Below are positions 10,295-19,419 of a stretch of 64,000 nucleotides of DNA, in pieces (the first letter of the stretch is position 1; the number at the start of each line of letters is the position of its first letter). The translations under genes were made by a program, and so were the position numbers. Below the pieces are notes generated by a model, which did not search any database, had not been told where the DNA came from, and saw only the letters and a program-made list of their open reading frames with translations. This DNA comes from Flavobacteriales bacterium (GTDB taxonomy: Bacteria > Bacteroidota > Bacteroidia > Flavobacteriales > Flavobacteriaceae). Where the stretch lies: NCBI GenBank assembly GCA_003331305.1, contig QOQB01000001.1, forward strand, positions 1 through 64,000, in the 5' to 3' direction.

Positions 10295-10633
10295 TTATAC
10301 TTTTTCAGTTAAACGATCTCTTCTCTTAACAGCCCAAACCTCTGCGTGCTTGTCTAATTTTACCGTAAGATAGCGCATGATGCGCTCATCGCGACGGAAT
10401 TCAACTTCAAAAGGATTAATGGCTTCGCCATCAAGTTTGAAATCTAATAAGTGGTAAAAGCCACTTTTTTTGTTTTGAATAGGATAGGCAAACTTTTTCA
10501 AGCCCCAGTCCTCTTTGGCGACAATCTCGCCACCGCGAGACGTTATAAACGTCTCATACTTTTCTACTGCTTCCTTTACCTGATCTTCAGATAAAACGGG
10601 ATTCAATATGAAAACAGTTTCGTAATGGTTCAT
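10295..10633 (-). CDS. rpsF: 30S ribosomal protein S6
   Basis: MNHYETVFILNPVLSEDQVKEAVEKYE...GLKKFAYPIQNKKSGFYHLLDF. Confidence 0.97.
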   Translation of the reverse strand: MNHYETVFILNPVLSEDQVKEAVEKYETFITSRGGEIVAKEDWGLKKFAYPIQNKKSGFYHLLDFKLDGEAINPFEVEFRRDERIMRYLTVKLDKHAEVWAVKRRDRLTEKV

Positions 10634-10699
10634 AAATGATTTTTTAATTGGACGGCGAAAATACGGATTTTATTGGGTTGTACAAACCTGTTTATAGAA

Positions 10700-13135
10700 T
10701 TATTGTGGGTCAACATCTACGGATACCTTAACTTGCTTAAACGCACCTACTTGCGCAAAGCTGTGCAGTAATGCACTCAAACGAGATTTGGCAGCCGATT
10801 GCGACGCGTCAAGCGGAAGCTTGATAAGCGTATGTAAAATATAATAATTACGTTGTCTTGCTACCAACGGTGGTACCGGTCCTAGCACTGACGAAAAACG
10901 TTCTTGTAGTCCGTGTTTGAGCCAGTTACCAGCATCTATAAGCGAAGACATGTTTTTATGGCGCAACTCAATTCGGATAATGCGCCTAAACGGTGGGTAA
11001 GCAAATTGTTCCCGTTGTTCAATTTGTTGTTCAAAAAAAGAAGTATAGTCGTATTCTTGAACAAATTTCAACACAGGATGACTAGGGAGAAATGTTTGTA
11101 TCAAAACCTTACTCTTATCGCCTAATCGTCCCGCGCGACCTGCCACTTGTGTGAGCACTTGAAAGGCACGTTCGTGTGCTCTGAAATCTGGAAAATGCAA
11201 GAAATTATCAACTGACAACACACCAACTAAGGTAACATGCTCAAAATCCAGTCCTTTCGTAACCATTTGTGTACCGATCAAAATATCAATTTGACGTTGA
11301 GCAAAAGCTGAAATTAGTTTCTGATGTGCATGCTTTTTTCGGGTAGTATCTAAATCCATTCGTGCTACGCTTGCCGATGGAAATAGTTGCTGTATTTCTT
11401 CTTCCAGTTGCTGCGTTCCCAGTCCATGCGTTTGGGGCGAAACGGTCCCGCATGCAACACAAGCCGCTGCGTATTGCTCCATATATCCACAATAATGGCA
11501 ACGTAACTCGTTACTCACTTGATGGTACGTAAGGCTCACATCACAGCTAGGGCACTGCGGCACGTGTGCGCACTGACTGCATTCTACAAATGAGGCATAT
11601 CCACGCCTATTTTGAAACAACAATACCTGCTTTTTCGCCAATAAGGTTTTTTCAATCGCTTGCGCAAGTGATTGTGCTAAATGCCCTTTCATTTGCTTTT
11701 TTCGATAGGCTTCTGCTAAATCAACAAAGTGAATTTCGGGCATTTGCGCATCTTGAAAACGTTCGGTGAGCGATACCAAGCCGTACTTGCCTGTAGAGGC
11801 ATGCTGATACGATTCTACACTAGGAGTTGCTGTTCCTAAAACTACTTTTGCTTGATGCATATGTGCCAAAACCATGGCAGCGTCTCTGGCGTGATACCGT
11901 GGAGCAGCATCGTATTGTTTGTAAGAGGTTTCGTGTGACTCGTCCACAATAATTAACCCCAACCGCTGAAAGGGTAACAAAACCGCTGAACGTGCACCTA
12001 AAACCAATTTTGCATCAGCTCTACTTTCGTTAATTTTACCCCAAGTTTCAGCGCGTTCCTGCGGGCTATATTTGGAGTGGTACACAACCAACTGTTGACC
12101 GAAAAAAGTAAACAGACGCTGCATCAGTTGCGTAGTCAAACTGATTTCAGGCACTAAAAACAACACTTGTTTTCCCAAGCGTAATTGATTGGCAATAAGC
12201 TGCATATACACTTCTGTTTTTCCCGAACCCGTAACGCCGTGAAGCAGTGTAATATTTTTTGTTTTCCAATGATTTTCAATGGAAGTTTTTGCCTTTTCTT
12301 GTGGAGGCGATAACGGCAATAGCGGATTGTCAGGTGTCGTTTTGGCAGGCAAGCGATCTACTACACGCGCTTGCTTCACTAAAACCTCCTGTTTTATTAG
12401 TGTTTTTAATGATGATGGGCTAACCGTTTCTAGTTTTGAAAACGCCGAAAAAACCACGGTATCTTTCTGTTGTAAAAACGTCAGCAATGTTTTGTGTTGC
12501 TTTGGTTTAGATGCTAAAGATTCTAGTAATTGTTTGAGTGCATCATCATTTTTTAGCCGTGGATGCAACACTACTTCTGTTTGAGTTTTGGGTCGATACT
12601 GCGCATAAACCTCCTCTTTTAAGACAGCGTAATTTGACTCGACCAATTCGTTTAAAACAGGAAAAGGGTTTTTGACCCCAATAAGCTGCTGCACCTGAGA
12701 CAAAGACACTGTGCTATTTGGCTGTACTTGTTGTAATAGTTTTATGGCGTTTTTGGATAGCGTTGGCAAAAGCCTTTCCCATTCATGAATAATAATTTCC
12801 GTTTCGCTTTCTAACAACATTACAGAAGGCAGTGCTGTTCGAAAGACCAATCCTAAAGGCGCTTGGTAGTAAGAAGCTATCCAGGCTAAAAACGAAAGCT
12901 GAACTGACGAAATCACCGAACTGCTATCAATTATACTGTCTATTTGTTTGGGTTGATAGGCTTTTGGCGCAGCTTGGTGCACCTTAAAAACTATTGCCGT
13001 ATACATTTTTCTTTTTCCAAATGGAACCACTACGCGCATTCCGGGCTGAAGCACTTCGGCTTCGGCTGGTGTAATAACATAAGTAAAGGTCTCCTTTAGC
13101 GGTAAGGGAAGAACTACATCTAAAAAAAACGACAT
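10700..13135 (-). CDS. priA: Primosomal protein N' (PriA helicase)
   Basis: GVTGSGKTEVY Walker A, DESHETSYKQ, zinc-binding cysteines CSQCAHVPQCPSCDVSLTYH, GTQMVTKGLDFEHVTLVGVL. Confidence 0.96.
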   Translation of the reverse strand: MSFFLDVVLPLPLKETFTYVITPAEAEVLQPGMRVVVPFGKRKMYTAIVFKVHQAAPKAYQPKQIDSIIDSSSVISSVQLSFLAWIASYYQAPLGLVFRTALPSVMLLESETEIIIHEWERLLPTLSKNAIKLLQQVQPNSTVSLSQVQQLIGVKNPFPVLNELVESNYAVLKEEVYAQYRPKTQTEVVLHPRLKNDDALKQLLESLASKPKQHKTLLTFLQQKDTVVFSAFSKLETVSPSSLKTLIKQEVLVKQARVVDRLPAKTTPDNPLLPLSPPQEKAKTSIENHWKTKNITLLHGVTGSGKTEVYMQLIANQLRLGKQVLFLVPEISLTTQLMQRLFTFFGQQLVVYHSKYSPQERAETWGKINESRADAKLVLGARSAVLLPFQRLGLIIVDESHETSYKQYDAAPRYHARDAAMVLAHMHQAKVVLGTATPSVESYQHASTGKYGLVSLTERFQDAQMPEIHFVDLAEAYRKKQMKGHLAQSLAQAIEKTLLAKKQVLLFQNRRGYASFVECSQCAHVPQCPSCDVSLTYHQVSNELRCHYCGYMEQYAAACVACGTVSPQTHGLGTQQLEEEIQQLFPSASVARMDLDTTRKKHAHQKLISAFAQRQIDILIGTQMVTKGLDFEHVTLVGVLSVDNFLHFPDFRAHERAFQVLTQVAGRAGRLGDKSKVLIQTFLPSHPVLKFVQEYDYTSFFEQQIEQREQFAYPPFRRIIRIELRHKNMSSLIDAGNWLKHGLQERFSSVLGPVPPLVARQRNYYILHTLIKLPLDASQSAAKSRLSALLHSFAQVGAFKQVKVSVDVDPQ

Positions 13136-14007
13136 TAGCGAGACTGTTTTAGCTTAGCGATAGAGGCATTGAGTTCAAATCCTAACAACAAGACAATCGC
13201 ATTCAACCAAATATAAAGCATCAAAATAAGGATCGCTCCAATAGACCCATAGAGTTGATTGTATTGGGCAAAATTATCCAAGTAGACCCCAAAGCCATAA
13301 GAAGTAAGAGCGAATAAAAAAGTGGTGACCAACGCACCTGCAGAAAAGAAGCTTGAAAAACCGCGATGTGTACCAAAATAAAAGAGGATAGAGCTTACCA
13401 AATAAGCCATTCCAAAGAAAAAAACCAGTCGTATCCACATGTTTAACTCAAATCCAAAATCAAATATTTGTGCTACCAAAAGTTCAAAGAATAAGTATCC
13501 GGCAATGGAAATTAAAAAAATCAATCCTAACAATACTCCTACTCCAACAGCATAAATATACTGTTTGATAAAATGTCTGTTAAGACTTACATGAATGGAT
13601 TCGCTAAACCCTCCGAAAATGGCGTTTACACCATTACCCATAAAAAATATAGAGAGTAAAAAGGTAGACGAAAGCAAACCACGCCTTGGTTTAGACTGAA
13701 TATCATACAACACACCGTTTAAAAATTCTTGAGCCTCAGTAGGTGCCACAGATAAAAAAAAAGAGGAAAACGTATCTTCGATATTGGCAATTGGAAAAAA
13801 TGGAATTAAGTTTAAAACAAAAATTAAAAAAGGAAACATTGCCATAAAAAAACTAAAAGCAATACTGCTTGCTCTTGTGGTTAGTGTTCCTTTAATAATA
13901 CCCAAAAAATAAAGCTCAACAATTTGATAAAGGGAAATAGCACCTGCATCGCCAAAGCGAATGCGATGCATCCAACTTGTAATATGTTGCCCGATTTTTT
14001 CAACCAT
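13135..14007 (-). CDS. YihY/virulence factor BrkB family membrane protein
   Basis: Multi-TM; RASSIAFSFFMAMFPFLIF, GSIGAILILMLYIWLNAIVLLLGFELNA. Confidence 0.9.
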   Translation of the reverse strand: MVEKIGQHITSWMHRIRFGDAGAISLYQIVELYFLGIIKGTLTTRASSIAFSFFMAMFPFLIFVLNLIPFFPIANIEDTFSSFFLSVAPTEAQEFLNGVLYDIQSKPRRGLLSSTFLLSIFFMGNGVNAIFGGFSESIHVSLNRHFIKQYIYAVGVGVLLGLIFLISIAGYLFFELLVAQIFDFGFELNMWIRLVFFFGMAYLVSSILFYFGTHRGFSSFFSAGALVTTFLFALTSYGFGVYLDNFAQYNQLYGSIGAILILMLYIWLNAIVLLLGFELNASIAKLKQSR

Positions 14008-14063
14008 TGTGCTAAGTTAACTATTAAAATGGAGGCTTCCATGAGAATTAATACCTTAGCATT

Positions 14064-14537
14064 GTGAAAATCAAAGTCATCTGTATGGGTAAAACCAATC
14101 ACGTTTCTTTACGCGATTGGTTACCCGAATACCAAAAACGCCTTTCGCATTATGTCAAATTTGAATGGGTGGAGCTACCAGAGTTAAAAAACACCAAAAA
14201 CTTACGTGAATCTGTACAAAAGGAAGAAGAAGGAAAACGGGTGTTCAAACAACTCAATTCACAAGACGTATTGGTGCTTTTTGATGAGGTTGGTAGTCAA
14301 TACACTTCAAAGGGTATGGCTAATTTTCTACAAAAACGCATGAATGCTGGAACTAAAAATCTGATTTTTGTCATCGGCGGTCCTTATGGTTTTTCAGATG
14401 AAATATATAAAAGAGCTCAATATAAAATCTCCCTATCTGCCATGACATTTTCGCATCAAATGGTGCGTATTTTTGTGGCAGAACAACTTTACAGAGCATT
14501 TTCAATTCTTAATAACGAACCCTACCATCACGAATGA
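14064..14537 (+). CDS. rlmH: 23S rRNA (pseudouridine1915-N3)-methyltransferase RlmH (GTG start)
   Basis: 157 aa; FVIGGPYGFSDEIYKRAQYKISLSAMTFSHQMVRIFVAEQLYRAFSILNNEPYHH. Confidence 0.96.
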   Translation: MKIKVICMGKTNHVSLRDWLPEYQKRLSHYVKFEWVELPELKNTKNLRESVQKEEEGKRVFKQLNSQDVLVLFDEVGSQYTSKGMANFLQKRMNAGTKNLIFVIGGPYGFSDEIYKRAQYKISLSAMTFSHQMVRIFVAEQLYRAFSILNNEPYHHE

Positions 14538-15112
14538 AAAAACTCATTTTTGCCACACACAATCAAAATAAAGTTCAGGAAGTAAAAGCTGTTTTTGAGG
14601 ACTATTCTATAGCAAGCTTAGCTGATTTGGGGTATCATCAAGATATTGCCGAGACCGAAAATACTTTTGTTGGAAATGCTCTCCTAAAAGCAAGGCATGT
14701 TTTTGAGGTATTCAAAACACCTGTTTTTGCAGATGATAGTGGTTTGGAAGTTACTGCATTAAACGGTGCCCCTGGAGTGTATTCGGCGCGTTATGCTGGA
14801 GAAGAAAAAAACCATGACAAAAACAACGCCAAGTTATTGGTAGAGTTAGCAAGCGAGTCGAGTCGAGCAGCGCAATTTAAGACTGTAATTGCGTATAAAG
14901 ATGCCACAACAGAAATGACTTTTGAAGGCATTGTTAATGGGTTTATTTCTGAAAAGCCAACAGGCTCGGGTGGTTTTGGATACGATCCCCTTTTTATTCC
15001 AGAGGGATACGATAAAACATTTGCTGCCCTTCCCAATGAAGTAAAACTACGTTTAAGTCATCGTAGTCGTGCCGTTGCAAAGCTGTACCGTTATTTAAAA
15101 TCCCTAACATAA
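14534..15112 (+). CDS. rdgB: Non-canonical purine NTP pyrophosphatase (RdgB/HAM1)
   Basis: FATHNQNKVQEV, FADDSGLEVTALNGAPGVYSARYAGE, GSGGFGYDPLFIPEGYDKTFAALP. Start overlaps the rlmH stop by 4 nt. Confidence 0.95.
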   Translation: MKKLIFATHNQNKVQEVKAVFEDYSIASLADLGYHQDIAETENTFVGNALLKARHVFEVFKTPVFADDSGLEVTALNGAPGVYSARYAGEEKNHDKNNAKLLVELASESSRAAQFKTVIAYKDATTEMTFEGIVNGFISEKPTGSGGFGYDPLFIPEGYDKTFAALPNEVKLRLSHRSRAVAKLYRYLKSLT

Positions 15113-15173
15113 TGTTAATTTTAGGGAAAAATATTGCAGACAAAAATGGAATGCACGTAGTTTGTAGTATCAT

Positions 15174-15926
15174 ATGATGAGACCCTTTACGCTTTGTTTT
15201 TTATTGTTGAGTTGTTCCGTGGTTTTCGGTCAAGAAGTTGTTGGCTTTGTTGAGAGCTCTGCGGATCAAAAACCCATATCAACAGTGCATATCATCAATC
15301 TTAATAAAGTTACCATGTCAATTACAAACAAAGAGGGAAAGTTTGAAATTGATGCTGAGGTCAACGATACGCTATACTTTTCATATTTGGGCTACAAGTC
15401 CATCAAAGTTCGTGTTTCTAATGACCTTATAAAATATCCGAACACCCGATTTCAACTTACCGAACTAGCACTAGCTTTGGAAGAGGTCGTGGTTAGGCCA
15501 TATCAATTAACAGGGTATTTAGATATTGACGCAAGGAATATCCCTATCAACAGAACACGTCGCTACAGCATTCCCGGATTACCATCTGGTGGATATGAAG
15601 CAGGCAATCGAACACCAGGAACAGCTATGCGAATTTTGCAAGCTGTTACCAATCCAGCCGATTTCTTATACAATATCTTCGGACGAAAACCCAATCAATT
15701 GCGAAAGCTTAAAAAAGTACGCGCAAACAATGAGCTTCGTGACCTGTTAGCGGTAAAATATGACCGAAAGACACTCGAAGAACTTCTTCAAATAGATCGT
15801 GTGGATATCGACGAAATTCTTCGCAAATGCAGTTTTTCAGACAGCTTCATTAAAGGTGCCAACGACTTGCAAATTTTGGAAGCCATAAGTGGATGCTACG
15901 AAGAATACAAAGTGTTAAATCGTTAA
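15174..15926 (+). CDS. Carboxypeptidase-regulatory-like domain protein (secreted/outer-membrane associated)
   Basis: Signal peptide then VVGFVESSADQKPISTVHIINLNK...NKEGKFEIDAEVNDTLYFSYLGYKS..., the N-terminal domain type of Bacteroidetes TonB receptors, without a barrel. Confidence 0.75.
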   Translation: MMRPFTLCFLLLSCSVVFGQEVVGFVESSADQKPISTVHIINLNKVTMSITNKEGKFEIDAEVNDTLYFSYLGYKSIKVRVSNDLIKYPNTRFQLTELALALEEVVVRPYQLTGYLDIDARNIPINRTRRYSIPGLPSGGYEAGNRTPGTAMRILQAVTNPADFLYNIFGRKPNQLRKLKKVRANNELRDLLAVKYDRKTLEELLQIDRVDIDEILRKCSFSDSFIKGANDLQILEAISGCYEEYKVLNR

Positions 15927-15944
15927 GAAATAGCGAAATTCTCT

Positions 15945-15952
15945 ACCTTTGC
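15945..15952 (+). promoter_or_regulatory. -7 promoter element (TACCTTTG) of purB
   Basis: Exact TAnnTTTG, 13 nt upstream of ATG. Confidence 0.55.
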
Positions 15953-15965
15953 ATTTTGAAACCAT

Positions 15966-17309
15966 ATGCTACTAAACAAATTAAGTGCAATTTCACCGGT
16001 TGATGGCCGTTATCGTGCTAAAACCAAACCACTAAGCCCTTATTTTTCTGAATTTGGATTGATTCAATACCGCGTGCGTGTTGAAGTAGAATATTTTATT
16101 GCGCTTTGCGAATTGCCCTTACCGCAATTAGCCGACTTCCCAATATCTATTTTTGAAGAACTGCGTAGCGTATATCGGCATTTTAATTTAGACCAAGCGC
16201 AAGCTATCAAAGACATTGAAAAGGAAACCAATCACGATGTCAAAGCTGTTGAATATTTTTTAAAAAATGTGTTTGATGACTTAAATATTGGCGCATATAA
16301 AGAGTTTATCCACTTTGGACTGACATCACAAGATGTGAACAATACCGCAATTCCACTTTCGATTAAAGAAGCATATGAGAAGGTTTATGTAAAAGAACTG
16401 AGCAATGTGTTAAACGCTCTGGATATGCTAATATCTCAATGTGATGGTGTGTCCATGTTGGCACGAACACACGGTCAGCCTGCATCGCCATCAAGGTTAG
16501 ACAAAGAACTTTCAGTTTTTAAAACGCGTATTGAAGAGCAAATCGTATTGCTAAAACAGGTGCCAATGGCAGCGAAGTTTGGTGGTGCTACAGGGAATTA
16601 CAATGCGCATGTTATTGCTTATCCGAACATAGACTGGAAGGCTTTTGGAACTGCATTTGTTGAGAAAAACTTAGGCTTGAAGCATTCTTTCCCAACAACT
16701 CAAATTGAGCATTACGATCACTACGCCGCGTTTTGCGATGCACAAAGACGTATCAATACCATTTTAATTGATTTTGCACGTGATATATGGACGTACATTT
16801 CTATGGATTACTTTAAGCAGCAAATTAAAGACGGTGAGGTGGGCTCGTCTGCGATGCCGCATAAGGTCAATCCAATTGATTTTGAAAACGCAGAAGGAAA
16901 CCTTGGTGTTGCCAATGCGTTACTCTCACATTTGGCAGAAAAATTGCCAGTCTCAAGATTGCAACGCGACCTAACGGATAGTACTGTGCTACGCAATGCA
17001 GGAATTCCGATGGCCCATATGCTTATCAGCTTTGCATCGTTAACCAAAGGAATGGGTAAATTATTGGTTAATAAGGGAAAAATTCAAAATGACTTAGATC
17101 AAAATTGGGCAGTACTCGCCGAAGCCATACAAACGGTGTTACGCCGCGAAAGTTATCCAAAGCCCTACGAAGCACTCAAGGCGCTTACACGCACCAACAA
17201 ACATATTGACGAGCCGGCTATACGTGCATTTATTGAAACATTGGATGTGTCTGACGCAGTAAAAGAAGAACTGCGTGCTTTACGTCCCGAGAATTATACC
17301 GGAATTTAG
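15966..17309 (+). CDS. purB: Adenylosuccinate lyase
   Basis: LSAISPVDGRYRAKTKPLSPYFSE, signature GSSAMPHKVNPIDFENAEGN. Confidence 0.97.
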   Translation: MLLNKLSAISPVDGRYRAKTKPLSPYFSEFGLIQYRVRVEVEYFIALCELPLPQLADFPISIFEELRSVYRHFNLDQAQAIKDIEKETNHDVKAVEYFLKNVFDDLNIGAYKEFIHFGLTSQDVNNTAIPLSIKEAYEKVYVKELSNVLNALDMLISQCDGVSMLARTHGQPASPSRLDKELSVFKTRIEEQIVLLKQVPMAAKFGGATGNYNAHVIAYPNIDWKAFGTAFVEKNLGLKHSFPTTQIEHYDHYAAFCDAQRRINTILIDFARDIWTYISMDYFKQQIKDGEVGSSAMPHKVNPIDFENAEGNLGVANALLSHLAEKLPVSRLQRDLTDSTVLRNAGIPMAHMLISFASLTKGMGKLLVNKGKIQNDLDQNWAVLAEAIQTVLRRESYPKPYEALKALTRTNKHIDEPAIRAFIETLDVSDAVKEELRALRPENYTGI

Positions 17310-17839
17310 AGCATCCCGCTTATCATTTTTGCAGCGTTTTCTAGTCCATTTCCACGTTGAATAACACCTGCCAATAACATCGCTTTTTCTACCTGCATAT
17401 TCCGTCCAATGAGGCGTGCCAAAATAAAACCTTCGTCAGCAGAGCCAAAAAACACAATTTCGTCAGGACGCTCTATTGAACCTTCAAGAACGAGTTTTCC
17501 CGAGTATTGTCTGTCGTTCATAACCAAAAGAGGCTCAAAAAGCGTATCGTCTATAGTTGAACGCACTGTGGATAGTTCTGCAGGAAGCTGATCTGCATTA
17601 GCTGCTGTTTTGCGAAACAATAACACATTAACTTTTTGAAACGAGCTAAGTGCATCTTGTTCTTCTTTGGAAAGCGCGTTATTATCTATGCCCAAAATCG
17701 ATGTTGGAATATCAATCACTAAAAAATTTGGGTCTTCGGATTTAGATACATAATATTCTTGAATGCTTGGGGTGGAGGAACAACTCACCAACACCAAAGC
17801 AAGAACGTAAAACCAGAGTCTATTCATTTTCTTTTTCAT
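17306..17839 (-). CDS. DUF4252-like lipoprotein
   Basis: Lipobox-like LVSCSS; DUF4252-type sequence; paired with the next gene. Confidence 0.65.
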   Translation of the reverse strand: MKKKMNRLWFYVLALVLVSCSSTPSIQEYYVSKSEDPNFLVIDIPTSILGIDNNALSKEEQDALSSFQKVNVLLFRKTAANADQLPAELSTVRSTIDDTLFEPLLVMNDRQYSGKLVLEGSIERPDEIVFFGSADEGFILARLIGRNMQVEKAMLLAGVIQRGNGLENAAKMISGML

Positions 17840-18374
17840 TTAATTTTCCCAATTGTTGTCCTCCTGGAAGGTTCATTTGATTGACCAGTTTGGAGATTTG
17901 TGTCAAGTTAATATCACCACTTAAGTAGAGTAAAACGGTCTCAGGTTTGCGATCACCCAAATTGATTTCTTTGGTATTGATTTCAGTTACAAACATCAAA
18001 AGCTCTTCGGCTAAATCATTATTTTTACCTGACTTCACATAAAAATTTACATACGCATCTTGATCACGGACGCGCATCAATTCTTCCATTTTCACTGATT
18101 TAATATGCTTATCTACCCAACGTTGAATTTCACTTGAGATATCACTGCTTTCGGTTGTAATTACCTTAAAAGATTCGATTTTTTGGACAAGAGATAAAAA
18201 TTGGTCTGCTTCTGGGTCATTGGTTTCAATGCTGAGTTTTGCTAGCATTTCAAACATTTTCGGACTTATAGAAAAATAACTGACGCTGTCGTCATACTCG
18301 TATTTCTCAAATACGTCTTGCCCCCAACTTAGCGACAAAGTCAAAAGGGCAACTAAAATAATTTTCTTTTTCAT
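17820..18374 (-). CDS. DUF4252 domain protein (secreted)
   Basis: Signal peptide; EELMRVRDQDAYVNFYVKSGKNNDLAEELLMFV...ETVLLYLSGDINLTQISKLVNQMNLPGG. Confidence 0.75.
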   Translation of the reverse strand: MKKKIILVALLTLSLSWGQDVFEKYEYDDSVSYFSISPKMFEMLAKLSIETNDPEADQFLSLVQKIESFKVITTESSDISSEIQRWVDKHIKSVKMEELMRVRDQDAYVNFYVKSGKNNDLAEELLMFVTEINTKEINLGDRKPETVLLYLSGDINLTQISKLVNQMNLPGGQQLGKLNEKENE

Positions 18375-18375
18375 G

Positions 18376-18807
18376 TTATTCTGTTTTTAAATATTTATTT
18401 GTGGTTTCATTAAATGTATCTATGTAGGCCACACCTTGCTTTCCTTTGTTTAGCTGTTCGGCTACGAGATACATGTTTGTTTTAAATGCTTCAAAAGCAA
18501 TTTCTTCTGGCGAAGGTTGCTGTGGCACGAAGGTTTGTTGCCATACAAAAACCCCTACAATTGAAGCCGCAGCTACTGCTGTAAAACGTTTTAATGATAT
18601 TATTTTTGTGCTTTTTACAGGGTTAAAACTTCCTGTAAAGCGTTGCTTACGTTGCTGTGCAATAGCGGTAAAATACGGTTTGTAGTGCAACAGGGTTTCG
18701 TCAATGTTTGGTTGAGAAAAATAAGCTTCCAAAACGTCTTTTTCTTCTAATGAAGTTTCTCCTTCTAGGTAGCGATCTATGTACTTATGAACCTGTTTCA
18801 ATTCCAT
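18376..18807 (-). CDS. Single-TM protein, putative anti-sigma factor
   Basis: N-terminal KYIDRYLEGETSLEEKDVLEAYFSQ then TM (RFTAVAAASIVGVFVWQ); directly downstream of the ECF sigma gene, overlapping it. Confidence 0.65.
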   Translation of the reverse strand: MELKQVHKYIDRYLEGETSLEEKDVLEAYFSQPNIDETLLHYKPYFTAIAQQRKQRFTGSFNPVKSTKIISLKRFTAVAAASIVGVFVWQQTFVPQQPSPEEIAFEAFKTNMYLVAEQLNKGKQGVAYIDTFNETTNKYLKTE

Positions 18808-19339
18808 GCTGGTGTGCTTTGATGAGTTTTTTTTGTAAAGTCTTTCTGGCGCGTGATAATGCCACTCTAACAGCGCCTTCTGAGAGTTCAGTAATTTGGG
18901 CTATAGTCTCAAAATCGTACTGCTCTACATCACGGAGTTGTAGCACAATTTTTTGGAGTTTGGGCAATGCCTCCATAAAGGCAAAAACTTGTGCCACACT
19001 GTCACGATATTCTATTTGTTTGTCTAAAGAAGCTGAGGCTTTATCGTGCTTAAAATGCACCAACCGTAACTCTGACGCTTGCCTTGATTTTAGCCTGTCT
19101 AAACAATAGTTTTTAGTCATGATCATCGCGTACCCTTCAATGTTTGATAGTGTTGCTATTTTGTTCATATTCTGCCACAATTTTGCCAATACTTCCTGTA
19201 CGGCATCTTCGGATTCCTCTGTGGATTTTAGTAAGCTTTTTGCCAAACGAAACATGCTATCTTGAATAGCTAAAATTCGCTGTAAAAATGCGCCTTTATC
19301 CATTTGAGTTGCCAAAGATTTAGTGGGTGTTTGTTTCAT
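18785..19339 (-). CDS. ECF-type RNA polymerase sigma factor
   Basis: Sigma-70 r2/r4-like: ESEDAVQEVLAKLWQN, LQLRDVEQYDFETIAQITELSEGAVRVALSRARKTLQKKL. Confidence 0.9.
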   Translation of the reverse strand: MKQTPTKSLATQMDKGAFLQRILAIQDSMFRLAKSLLKSTEESEDAVQEVLAKLWQNMNKIATLSNIEGYAMIMTKNYCLDRLKSRQASELRLVHFKHDKASASLDKQIEYRDSVAQVFAFMEALPKLQKIVLQLRDVEQYDFETIAQITELSEGAVRVALSRARKTLQKKLIKAHQHGIETGS

Positions 19340-19419
19340 TAACGATTATACGCTCGGATTGTTACAAGAACTACTTTCGATATTTTTGTACATTAGCTTA
19401 GTCTCTTTCAATCAAACCT

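Noticed and set aside
10634-10699. Possible S6:S18 autoregulatory leader upstream of rpsF
   Set aside because: Short AT-rich leader with a CCG trinucleotide but no convincing conserved stem; not enough to call.
18708-19109. 133-aa plus-strand ORF opposite the sigma/anti-sigma genes
   Set aside because: Shadow ORF; the opposite strand carries recognisable sigma-70 regions.
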